Of a stretch of DNA of 5,836 nt, positions 1-5,455 are shown piece by piece. Origin of the DNA: Bacillota bacterium (GTDB lineage Bacteria; Bacillota; Clostridia; Acetivibrionales; DSM-2933); NCBI GenBank assembly GCA_030705945.1, contig JAUZPS010000321.1:1-5836 (forward strand), read 5' to 3'. A program made the position numbers and the translations under genes. The notes beneath the pieces were generated by a model. It did no database searches. It was not told the origin of the DNA and was given only the letters and a program-made list of their open reading frames with translations. Position 1 is the first letter of the stretch, and every line of letters begins with the position of its first letter.

Positions 1-88
1 AATCTTACATTTGACGGAGCAAAATAACGAACGCTTTAACGTTATTTTGTGATAGGCAAATGTAAAAGATTAATTGCTTTTTATATAG
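1..88 (-). repeat. Module A repeat, copy 1 (inverted, cut by window edge)
   Basis: This segment is the exact reverse complement of 3114-3201: 88 of 88 positions match by eye. The module is an imperfect palindrome able to form a long hairpin, described at copy 2. The copy runs off the left edge, so its outer end (equivalent to 3202-3219) is not visible. Its right end, gctttttatata, abuts module B at the TA of TAGTATC (86-87). No coding sequence is visible in it. It could be a MITE-like non-autonomous element or a dispersed palindromic repeat; which family is unknown. Confidence 0.85.
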
Positions 89-182
89 TATCAAAAAAAC
101 TTAGCAACTGGTCGTTTCAAAAAACTGATATGATGGGTTTTTGTCGTATAAACTTGAACAAGGAATTTTTTGAAACGCCCTA
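86..182 (+). repeat. Module B repeat, copy 1
   Basis: This 97-bp unit recurs in the same orientation at 3020-3116 with 88 of 97 positions identical and no gaps. The first 34 and last 36 positions are identical; all nine differences lie in the centre. A perfect 12-bp inverted repeat, cgtttcaaaaaa (113-124) against ttttttgaaacg (166-177), can close a hairpin with a loop of about 41 nt, extended by GG-CC pairs beyond one mismatch. The unit is bounded by TA on both sides. The right end read on the minus strand (TA then GGGCGTTTCAAAAAA) resembles an insertion-sequence terminal repeat, but no transposase is present. It may be an internally deleted element or a structured repeat. Confidence 0.8.
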
Positions 183-366
183 ATACGTCTGCATTTTTAC
201 TATGAAGGCAAACTTATATAAAACTTTAAAGTTGGGTATCCAGAATATCAGATAGAAACCATAATTATTGTAAAACATATATATTAATTTTAAAAAGGAT
301 TTTTGAAAACTATATAGAATACTTATAGAAAAAGATACCGAATTTTTCGCAACTTATGAATTAAGG

Positions 367-420
367 TATATATTTTGCAATATAAAAAATGGATGTAAAA
401 TGTTTATTGCAAAATATATA
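367..420. repeat. Perfect 16-bp inverted repeat upstream of the operon
   Basis: The arms tatatattttgcaata (367-382) and tattgcaaaatatata (405-420) are exact reverse complements separated by 22 nt. Each arm has a TTGCAA or TTGCAAAA core, so the pair is not just simple AT repetition. It could be a two-site operator bound by a dimeric regulator on DNA, or a stem-loop in the leader RNA. It lies about 110 nt before the first gene and has no T-run directly after it, which argues against a simple terminator. Function is unknown. Confidence 0.6.
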
Positions 421-454
421 AAAAGAGTTTATTGCTAAACTTATGGATTAGAGG

Positions 455-511
455 TAAATTTAAAATATAAAAAAAATTAAAATAAAAAAATATTTAAAAT
501 ATAAAAAATAT
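455..511. other. 57-nt tract of A and T only, with 16-bp direct repeat
   Basis: Every base from 455 to 511 is A or T, with several A-runs of five or more. The 16-mer tttaaaatataaaaaa occurs twice, at 459-474 and 493-508 (34-nt period). It lies directly before the Shine-Dalgarno of the zinc-ribbon gene. Such tracts can be intrinsically curved, act as an UP-like element, or keep a leader RNA unstructured for ribosome loading. Which applies cannot be told here. Confidence 0.55.
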
Positions 512-519
512 CCTTGAGT

Positions 520-525
520 GGGAGG
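520..525 (+). promoter_or_regulatory. Shine-Dalgarno GGGAGG deciding a TTG start
   Basis: GGGAGG at 520-525 is the only strong ribosome site for the zinc-ribbon gene. It leaves 2 nt before the ATG at 528, too close for normal initiation, and 8 nt before the in-frame TTG at 534. The spacing favours TTG as the start. Confidence 0.6.
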
Positions 526-533
526 AAATGAAA

Positions 534-1427
534 TTGGATAATATAAACCCGGGAGTAAAGAAATGTGAATTTTGTAAAGAAGAGATCTCTATTACATTAA
601 GGAGATGTCCTTTTTGTGGAAGTCTGTTGCAAAAAGTAAATCAGGTATATTATTCGCCTGTAAAGAGCGGAAATAATTTTATGAGCTCCTCAGAAAATAC
701 TATAAATAATGGAAGTAAACAATTTGATAATAATTTCTCCAATAATAGCTCAACTCAAAATAATCTAAATAATAATGATAAAATAGATTATTCGGAAAAA
801 AGCAACAATTACACTGAAAATTATGGTATACAAGATAATGAATTGCAAGATAAATCAAATGATCAAAACGGTGATTCTGATAGAGCAAGCGCAATTGGAA
901 ATAACTCAAGCGGCATATCTTTAGAAAAAAGTAGGGAGCCTCATGAAGGAAATTATAACGAAAATTTAATTAATAATCCGGAGAGAGCTAATGCTGATAT
1001 AAGGTTAAATAATGATATTAAACAGGTATCGGCAAGCGATTTTAGCAATCAGAAGTCCTTTCAGCAGCCGGGCTTGTATCAGGGCAATAATATGAGAGGA
1101 GAAAACGGATCTGACAATAGCTATTTAAATAAACTTAATAACTCGGACGAGAGATACCGGGAGCATATTAGAAATCAAACTTATAGCATGGATGTAAAAC
1201 CTTTAAGCAACAAAATGAAGGTTCTATTAACAACTGTCAGCGCGTTTGTTCCATGGTTGGGTCAATTAATTGGCTTGATTGCCGCAATTGTTTTTATGAA
1301 TTATGAAGACGATGAAGATAGAAAATCCTTTGGTAGGGCATTACTGGTGTCATCGTTGATTGTTTTTTTAATTACATCCTGTTTGATTCTGTTTGTTGTT
1401 ATGGCTTTGTCCAGCATATCTCAATAG
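534..1427 (+). CDS. Zinc-ribbon protein with Asn/Ser-rich linker and two C-terminal membrane helices
   Basis: The product has 297 residues from TTG 534, chosen because GGGAGG lies 8 nt upstream; the ATG at 528 would add two residues. Three parts are visible. Residues about 9-32 form a small zinc ribbon with two CxxC knuckles (Cys 11, 14, 25 and 28; CEFC and CPFCG). Residues about 40-225 are low-complexity, rich in Asn, Ser, Asp and Gln, and probably disordered. Residues about 230-255 and 269-292 are hydrophobic helices joined by an acidic loop (YEDDEDRKSFGR). No signal peptide is present, so the ribbon and linker probably lie in the cytoplasm, tethered at the C-terminus. Zinc-ribbon membrane proteins are common in clostridia and mostly uncharacterised. 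It is the first gene of a likely three-gene operon, 37 nt before the folate gene. No function is assigned. Confidence 0.88.
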   Translation: MDNINPGVKKCEFCKEEISITLRRCPFCGSLLQKVNQVYYSPVKSGNNFMSSSENTINNGSKQFDNNFSNNSSTQNNLNNNDKIDYSEKSNNYTENYGIQDNELQDKSNDQNGDSDRASAIGNNSSGISLEKSREPHEGNYNENLINNPERANADIRLNNDIKQVSASDFSNQKSFQQPGLYQGNNMRGENGSDNSYLNKLNNSDERYREHIRNQTYSMDVKPLSNKMKVLLTTVSAFVPWLGQLIGLIAAIVFMNYEDDEDRKSFGRALLVSSLIVFLITSCLILFVVMALSSISQ

Positions 1428-1464
1428 TTTTGGGCAGTAATTCTATATAGTTCTGGAGGCTAAT

Positions 1465-2043
1465 GTGGATTTTAAAAAAGATATAATACGTAAGAATATA
1501 CTGGCGATTAGAAATTTAATTGATGAAAATGAGCAAATTAATAAAAGTAAAGAAATATTTAATACTGTTACTGGCTTAATTGAATATTCAAACTGTAAAA
1601 CAATTATGTGCTATGTTGATTTTAGAGGAGAAGTTATTACAAAAGATATCATAAACTTAAGCCTAAAGTTGAATAAAACGGTATGTGTTCCTAAGGTTTA
1701 TAAAGATATGGGGGGCAATCAGGAAATTCTTGCTTCTATTATAAAGGACCCTGAAATAGAATTAAGTAAAGGCAAATTCGGCATTCTAGAACCTTCCGCA
1801 GAGTATTTAAGAAGGATTGACGCTGAGGAAATCGATATGGTAATCGTCCCAGGAATTGCTTTTGATACTAGAAGGAACAGAATTGGATTTGGCGCGGGAT
1901 TTTATGACAAGTTCTTTAAAAGAGTCAGGTCAAATTGTTTTAAAGCCGCATTAGCTTATGAATTCCAGATAGTAGAGGAAATACCTGCAGACTCCTTCGA
2001 TATACCGATGGATTTAATAATTACAGAAGAGAGAAAGATTTAA
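1465..2043 (+). CDS. 5-formyltetrahydrofolate cyclo-ligase (5,10-methenyltetrahydrofolate synthetase)
   Basis: The 192-residue product fits the usual family length. The family converts 5-formyltetrahydrofolate plus ATP to 5,10-methenyltetrahydrofolate in the cytosol, recovering a storage folate for one-carbon metabolism. Visible signatures are the N-terminal basic helix (KKDIIRKNILAIRN, about residues 4-17), KFGILEPS near residue 110, the diagnostic VPGIAFDTRRNRIGFGAGFY ending at about residue 147 (the ATP/folate-binding G-rich loop, canonically VPGxAFDxxGxRLGxGxGYYD), and a C-terminal IPMDLIITEE. The start is GTG 1465, with GGAGG at 1455-1459 leaving 5 nt; the ATG at 1463 is out of frame and stops after a few codons. 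It is the middle gene of the likely operon. Names used elsewhere include yqgN and fau; none is asserted here. Confidence 0.95.
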   Translation: MDFKKDIIRKNILAIRNLIDENEQINKSKEIFNTVTGLIEYSNCKTIMCYVDFRGEVITKDIINLSLKLNKTVCVPKVYKDMGGNQEILASIIKDPEIELSKGKFGILEPSAEYLRRIDAEEIDMVIVPGIAFDTRRNRIGFGAGFYDKFFKRVRSNCFKAALAYEFQIVEEIPADSFDIPMDLIITEERKI

Positions 2044-2061
2044 ATATAAAGATATAAAAGA

Positions 2062-2066
2062 AAGGA
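2062..2066 (+). promoter_or_regulatory. Shine-Dalgarno AAGGA deciding the CPBP protease start
   Basis: AAGGA at 2062-2066 lies 7 nt before ATG 2074 but only 1 nt before the in-frame TTG 2068, so ATG 2074 is the supported start. Confidence 0.65.
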
Positions 2067-2073
2067 ATTGAAA

Positions 2074-3012
2074 ATGAAAAATAAGATTACCGTAACTGGA
2101 GCAAACATTACATTTTTTTCCTTTGCCATGGCGTATATTCTGTTTACTATTTTGATGTTGTTTCCAACGCTGATTTTTGGCAAAGATTTTGCTTCTGATA
2201 ATTTTGCTGTAATTACTCTTATAAGTGAGTACGTTATTATATTAGGGCCTGTTTTTGTCTATGTTTTTATTAAGAAATTAAGCATAAGAGAAATTTTCAG
2301 ATTAAATAATCCAGGATTTTTACCAATGGTTATTATTCTTCTTACCGTTATTCCAGCAAGCCTTGCAGGAGAAGCCTTCAATATGCTGATTGTGTATCCG
2401 TTGAGTTTAATCGGCAAGCTGCCTGAGACTCCTATTCCTGTTCCCCATACAATAAATGACCTGTTGCTTATGTTATTTGTTATTGGTGTAACGCCTGGAA
2501 TATGCGAAGAGATTTTAAACAGGGGGATATTCCTGAAGGCATATGAAAAAAGAGGAACTGTGAAAGCAATAGTCATTTCGGCGATATTTTTCGGGTTGTT
2601 CCATTTTGATATTCAAAATCTTTTTGGACCAATTTTTCTTGGACTTCTAATGGGATATTATGTTGCAAGGACTAATTCAATTTTTTCCAGCATGTTTGCC
2701 CATTTTTTAAATAATTCTTTTGCGGTATTATGTTTATATTGGGCAAGGAATGAACAGCCGCAGCAAAGCTCTCGCATTACCTTTGAACAGTTTGGGATTA
2801 CAATGTTAAGGGGCGCGATAGCCTTTGCGATAGTTATTGTTCTTATGCTGTTATTTACAAAATTAACAGAAAAGAAATCCACCTTCCAACCATCCATAAG
2901 CGGTGTTGGAAGCGATATAAAGTCTGTTGTATCCCATTGGCCTATCATTGTTATCTTAAGTATGTATTTTTGCTTTACCTGCTTGATAGTATTAGCTGTT
3001 TTAGTTTCGTGA
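2074..3012 (+). CDS. CPBP-family intramembrane metalloprotease (CAAX protease/bacteriocin-processing, Abi-like)
   Basis: The product has 312 residues from ATG 2074, preceded by AAGGA at a 7-nt gap. It is strongly hydrophobic, with about eight or nine membrane segments, for example near residues 12-36, 44-66, 82-98, 130-142, 165-198, 245-264 and 289-312. The three family motifs are present in order: CEEILNRG (Glu145, Glu146, Arg150; canonical EExxxR), FFGLFH (Phe173 to His177; canonical FxxxH) and HFLNN (His210, Asn214; canonical HxxxN). These Glu and His residues are the expected metal and catalytic site within the membrane. The C-terminal hydrophilic stretch (about 265-288) and final helix lie beyond the conserved core. 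Bacterial members process peptides, give bacteriocin immunity or regulate membrane proteins; the substrate cannot be told here. It starts 30 nt after the folate gene and is probably co-transcribed. A repeat follows 7 nt after its stop. Confidence 0.92.
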   Translation: MKNKITVTGANITFFSFAMAYILFTILMLFPTLIFGKDFASDNFAVITLISEYVIILGPVFVYVFIKKLSIREIFRLNNPGFLPMVIILLTVIPASLAGEAFNMLIVYPLSLIGKLPETPIPVPHTINDLLLMLFVIGVTPGICEEILNRGIFLKAYEKRGTVKAIVISAIFFGLFHFDIQNLFGPIFLGLLMGYYVARTNSIFSSMFAHFLNNSFAVLCLYWARNEQPQQSSRITFEQFGITMLRGAIAFAIVIVLMLLFTKLTEKKSTFQPSISGVGSDIKSVVSHWPIIVILSMYFCFTCLIVLAVLVS

Positions 3013-3019
3013 TTTAAGG

Positions 3020-3116
3020 TAGTATCAAAAAAACTTAGCAACTGGTCGTTTCAGAAATTTTATATAAATGATTTTTGTCATATAAACTTGAACAAGGAAT
3101 TTTTTGAAACGCCCTA
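3020..3116 (+). repeat. Module B repeat, copy 2
   Basis: This is the second copy of the 97-bp unit at 86-182, in the same orientation, beginning 7 nt after the CPBP stop codon. The hairpin is kept: cgtttcagaaa (3047-3057) pairs with tttttgaaacg (3101-3111), where the A-to-G change at 3054 gives a G-U wobble rather than breaking the stem. The central loop differs from copy 1 at eight or so positions. It is again bounded by TA, and module A starts at the right-hand TA. It may also contribute to 3' end formation of the upstream operon, since no ordinary terminator is seen between 3012 and rpoN (inference). Confidence 0.8.
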
Positions 3117-3219
3117 TATAAAAAGCAATTAATCTTTTACATTTGCCTATCACAAAATAACGTTAAAGCGTTCGTTATTTTGCTCCGTCAAATGTAAGAT
3201 TAATAGTGCTTTTTATATA
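3115..3219 (+). repeat. Module A repeat, copy 2: 105-bp imperfect palindrome, MITE-like
   Basis: The full palindrome is visible. Outer arms tatataaaaagc (3115-3126) and gctttttatata (3208-3219) are exact complements. They continue inward as attaatctt/aagattaat, then acatttg/caaatgt after a 2-nt bulge, and finally caaaataacg (3153-3162) with cgttattttg (3173-3182), closing a 10-nt loop. About 38 base pairs are possible. Positions 3115-3201 match 1-87 exactly in reverse complement. Terminal TATA and flanking TA are what a TA-duplicating (IS630/mariner-type) miniature element would leave. No reading frame is present. It ends a few bases before the likely rpoN promoter. Confidence 0.8.
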
Positions 3220-3227
3220 AGTGATAT

Positions 3228-3236
3228 TGGTAGAAT
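3228..3236 (+). promoter_or_regulatory. Candidate extended -10 promoter of rpoN
   Basis: TGGTAGAAT fits the extended -10 pattern TGnTATAAT with one mismatch. It would start transcription near 3243, about 36 nt before the rpoN start. The -35 zone (around 3208-3213) is the terminal arm of module A and matches TTGACA poorly, so the call rests on the extended -10. Confidence 0.4.
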
Positions 3237-3278
3237 ATTCTGTGCAGCAATGTAAGAATTATGTTGAGGTGAAGGCAA

Positions 3279-4664
3279 TTGGATTTGAATTTTGATTTGA
3301 ATCTGATAGAATCCCAGAAATTACTTCTGACGCCGTATTTAAAGCAGGAGATTGATGTGCTCAAAATGAGTTGCCAGGAGTTAAATGATTATGTGGAGGA
3401 TTTGATTGAGACAAATCCAGCGCTTGAATACATTGATGAAACAGGTGAACAATCCGAGAGCGAAGTAATTAATTTTGACACTGAAGATTATTATGATTCT
3501 ATAGATTCTGGGTGGAAATATCAAAGTATTAATGAGCATAAATCAGATGTTTACGAGCTTAATGATTTTTGGGATAATGCAGTGGATGATGATACAATAG
3601 ACCTTTCTTTGAAAGAGCATTTAAGATTCCAGTTAAACATTTCCGGTTTAAATAAGAAGTTGATTGCTATTGGTGAATATATTATTGGCAATATCGATCA
3701 GAATGGCTACATGACTTTAAAACTTAGTGAAATCGCGTCCTCCCTTAAAGTTCCATTAAACACGGTAAAAATAGCGCTAAAGCTGCTTCAAGGATTTGAC
3801 CCTCCCGGAGTCTGCGCAAGGAACCTTAAAGAGTGCCTTATGCTGCAGCTTAAACAAATGGATAATATAGATAAAAATATTTACAAAGTTGTTGAAAGTC
3901 ACCTGGATGATCTTGCGAATAACAGAATTTCTGAAGTTGCCAAAGACATCGGAATAAGTTTGCAAAAAACCCATGAGATTTATAAATTTATAAAAACTCT
4001 TGAGCCTAAACCCGGCAGGGAATTCTTTAACTGTGTTACCCCCAAATACACTCCCACAGACTGTTTTATCAAGAGGATAAATGGAGAGCACGAAGTTATA
4101 ATCAATGAAGAGGCGTATCCGTTTTTAAATATCAGCAGCTATTACCGCAAGGTAGTAAATGAAGATATAAATCATGAAGCTAAAAAGTTTATTATCAGCA
4201 GGATTAACAGCGCTTCATGGTTAATTAAATGTATTGAATTAAGAAAAAATACTATTAAGAGAATTGTTGAGTGTATTGTTAAAAAACAGAGGGACTTTTT
4301 TGATTCCGGCAAAGGCTTTCTTAGACAAATCGATATAAAAGACGTAGCGAAAGAAACTGAAATACATGTTACCGCCCTTAATAAAATTATTAATCGTAAA
4401 TATTTGCAGTGCAGATGGGGAGTATTTGAATTGAAATACTTTTTTTATGTTAAGACATTAAAAAGTCAGGGAGATTATTCTTCAAAAGTAAACGCAAAAG
4501 AAATGATAAAGCAATTAATAATTAAAGAAGATAAAAAAGCTCCTTTAAAGGATAGGGAACTGGTAATTTTATTAGGAGAATCCAGCTTCAAGCTTTCAAG
4601 ACAGACTGTTGCAAGGTACAGAGCGGAGTTGAAAATCCAATCATCCTCCAAGAGGAAAAAGTAA
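3279..4664 (+). CDS. rpoN: RNA polymerase sigma-54 factor (RpoN/SigL)
   Basis: The 461-residue product has the complete sigma-54 layout. Region I (about 5-50) contains ESQKLLLTPYLKQEIDVLK and ends ETNPALEY, the activator-responsive domain. An acidic region II follows (about 51-108). The core-binding region III (from about 110) carries FDPPGVCARNLKECL (173-187). The C-terminal DNA-binding part has ASWLIKCIELRKNTIKRIV (312-330), a helix-turn-helix (about 353-377), VFELKYFF and the RpoN box LSRQTVARYR (439-448), which contacts the -24 element. Sigma-54 directs RNA polymerase to -24/-12 promoters and needs an ATP-driven enhancer-binding protein; none is encoded here. The start is TTG 3279, with GAGGTGA at 3266-3272 leaving 6 nt. 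The recognition helix (HVTALNK) departs from the usual HESTVSR. The gene appears monocistronic, between module A and a terminator. Confidence 0.95.
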   Translation: MDLNFDLNLIESQKLLLTPYLKQEIDVLKMSCQELNDYVEDLIETNPALEYIDETGEQSESEVINFDTEDYYDSIDSGWKYQSINEHKSDVYELNDFWDNAVDDDTIDLSLKEHLRFQLNISGLNKKLIAIGEYIIGNIDQNGYMTLKLSEIASSLKVPLNTVKIALKLLQGFDPPGVCARNLKECLMLQLKQMDNIDKNIYKVVESHLDDLANNRISEVAKDIGISLQKTHEIYKFIKTLEPKPGREFFNCVTPKYTPTDCFIKRINGEHEVIINEEAYPFLNISSYYRKVVNEDINHEAKKFIISRINSASWLIKCIELRKNTIKRIVECIVKKQRDFFDSGKGFLRQIDIKDVAKETEIHVTALNKIINRKYLQCRWGVFELKYFFYVKTLKSQGDYSSKVNAKEMIKQLIIKEDKKAPLKDRELVILLGESSFKLSRQTVARYRAELKIQSSSKRKK

Positions 4665-4686
4665 AGAGTTCCTGTTTGCAAAACAA

Positions 4687-4719
4687 AAAACCCTCTTACG
4701 CATTTGGTATGAGGGTTTT
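4687..4719. terminator. Bidirectional rho-independent terminator between rpoN and the convergent gene
   Basis: aaaaccctc (4687-4695) pairs with gagggtttt (4711-4719). A mismatch and three further pairs (TAC with GTA) extend the stem above it, leaving a 7-nt loop. It begins 22 nt after the rpoN stop. The T-tail on the minus strand (ttttttgtttt, complement of 4680-4690) is stronger than on the plus strand, so it should stop both the rpoN transcript and the convergent one. Confidence 0.85.
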
Positions 4720-4737
4720 AATACGTCGGAAACTGTG

Positions 4738-4778
4738 GATTTAATTAAAATATTTTACTAGACAAGGTTAATTAAATC
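4738..4778. repeat. 11-bp perfect inverted repeat beyond the terminator
   Basis: gatttaattaa (4738-4748) and ttaattaaatc (4768-4778) are exact complements with a 19-nt spacer. The arms are almost wholly A/T, so the structure is weak. It lies 17 nt downstream of the minus-strand gene and may help end its transcript, or may be chance. Confidence 0.4.
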
Positions 4779-4795
4779 TATTAATTTCCTAATAA

Positions 4796-5113
4796 TTAGA
4801 AAGGCCAATTAACTGCAGAACTTGTACTTGAGGTGTGATCAGCAGAAAGGAATCCTAATACTCCCCTACTTCCAAAGATTTCTCTCTCAATTTCTTTAAT
4901 CCTCTCCTCGGAATAATAATTGATTTCGCCAACCTTCTTAACTTTTTCCGCATAGTCTCTTAAAGTTTCAATTTCCAATCTGTTAAGAGATACTTGGCAA
5001 TCATCGGAGTTTAAAATACGGTTGAGCTCTGTAGCATATTCATAACCGTCTTCAATGTCTTTAACCATTACTTTGAAAAATCTTACAAGCTTTTCAGGGA
5101 CAGTCCGTGCCAT
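4796..5113 (-). CDS. Hypothetical 105-residue protein, charged and mostly helical
   Basis: I do not recognise this protein. It has 105 residues, no signal peptide and no membrane segment. Residues 1 to about 78 are rich in Lys, Glu, Arg and Asp with regularly spaced Leu, Ile and Val (for example VRFFKVMVKDIEDGYEYA and IETLRDYAEKVKKV), predicting an all-helical, perhaps oligomerising fold. The last 20 or so residues are different: glycine and serine/threonine rich (SADHTSSTSSAVNWPF), likely a flexible tail. The ATG at 5113-5111 has an excellent ribosome site, AAAAGAGGTG on the minus strand (5130-5121), with 7 nt between, which supports a real gene. It converges on rpoN across a shared terminator and diverges from the recombinase fragment, so it is probably transcribed alone. 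Nearby mobile DNA makes a horizontally acquired origin possible but unproven. Confidence 0.75.
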   Translation of the reverse strand: MARTVPEKLVRFFKVMVKDIEDGYEYATELNRILNSDDCQVSLNRLEIETLRDYAEKVKKVGEINYYSEERIKEIEREIFGSRGVLGFLSADHTSSTSSAVNWPF

Positions 5114-5149
5114 ATTTTATCACCTCTTTTTAAGATTACCATTATTATT

Positions 5150-5155
5150 ATTATA
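5150..5155 (-). promoter_or_regulatory. Candidate -10 box of the hypothetical minus-strand gene
   Basis: The minus strand reads TATAAT here, a perfect -10 consensus, placing a start near 5143 and leaving room for the ribosome site at 5130-5121. The -35 region 17 nt upstream is a T-rich sequence with little match to TTGACA. In this A/T-rich DNA a chance TATAAT is quite possible. Confidence 0.35.
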
Positions 5156-5290
5156 CAACTTTCGACAAAAAAATAAATACGCGAGAAATAAATTTAATTA
5201 ATAATAATGCATATATTTATTCGGACAAATTTTATAAAAATTTAACATGAATATATTTAAAAAATAATAACTTTTTTAGGGTATATTTCT

Positions 5291-5455
5291 ATGAGCAACA
5301 AAAAAGTAAGATTAGTTATAAAAATATTCCATGATAACGTATTGTGTGAGGAAATGTTAGCAAAAATTATTAAACTAAAAGTAAATGCTATAGGAAGTGA
5401 AAGTTATGAGCATAAAATGCAGAATAGGAATTTATGTGAGAGAAAGCAGGGATGA
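5291..5455 (+). CDS. Doubtful small ORF (54 codons) overlapping the recombinase start
   Basis: An ATG at 5291 opens 54 codons beginning MSNKKVRLVIKIFHDN and ending at TGA 5453-5455. A weak AGGG lies 9 nt upstream. The last 50 nt overlap the recombinase gene in another frame and cover its ribosome site, an arrangement compatible with translational coupling but equally with chance. The first part (basic, alternating hydrophobic residues) looks protein-like, and codons there are A/T-ending as in neighbours; the part overlapping the recombinase looks like shadow sequence. No family is recognised. A possible -35 TTAACA (5242-5247) with TAATAA (5265-5270) lies upstream. Confidence 0.25.
   Translation: MSNKKVRLVIKIFHDNVLCEEMLAKIIKLKVNAIGSESYEHKMQNRNLCERKQG

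Larger units (their letters stand above)
183..533. other. A/T-rich non-coding leader upstream of the operon
   Basis: No convincing gene lies here. Stops are frequent in all frames, and the longest ATG reading frame noticed (202-255, 17 codons) has no ribosome site. The stretch holds a perfect 16-bp inverted repeat (367-382/405-420) and an imperfect direct repeat, aacttatgaattaaggta at 351-368 against aacttatggattagaggta at 438-456. A 57-nt tract made only of A and T follows (455-511). The operon promoter must lie here or further upstream, but no -35/-10 pair is good enough to call; the weak candidate TTGCTA (432-437) with TAAATT (455-460), spaced 17, is the best seen. Confidence 0.6.

Noticed and set aside
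1..182. CRISPR array
   Set aside because: Repeats are only two copies per module, 3 kb apart, with no regular spacing or spacers.
202..255. Short ATG reading frame of 17 codons, and neighbouring stop-free stretches near 225-290 that look faintly protein-like
   Set aside because: No ribosome site, very short, and broken by stops in every frame. It could be coding debris, but nothing recognisable remains.
303..329. Possible promoter TTGAAA with TATAGA
   Set aside because: The spacing is 15 nt and such matches are frequent in A/T-rich DNA.
700..909. Minus-strand open frame inside the zinc-ribbon gene
   Set aside because: It is the complement of the Asn-rich linker codons, has no ribosome site and gives an aromatic-rich, implausible protein.
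2259..3041. Two minus-strand open frames opposite the CPBP gene
   Set aside because: The plus-strand gene has all three family motifs and a good start; the opposite frames have no recognisable domain.
3777..4091. Minus-strand open frame opposite rpoN
   Set aside because: It is antisense to the conserved core-binding region of sigma-54 and has no features of its own.
4475..4681. Minus-strand open frame opposite the rpoN 3' end
   Set aside because: It overlaps the conserved RpoN box coding region and looks like shadow sequence.
5207..5260. Small A/T palindromes (atgcat, aaatttt/aaaattt) in the divergent intergenic region as an attachment site for the recombinase
   Set aside because: No core duplication or matching partner site is visible in the window.
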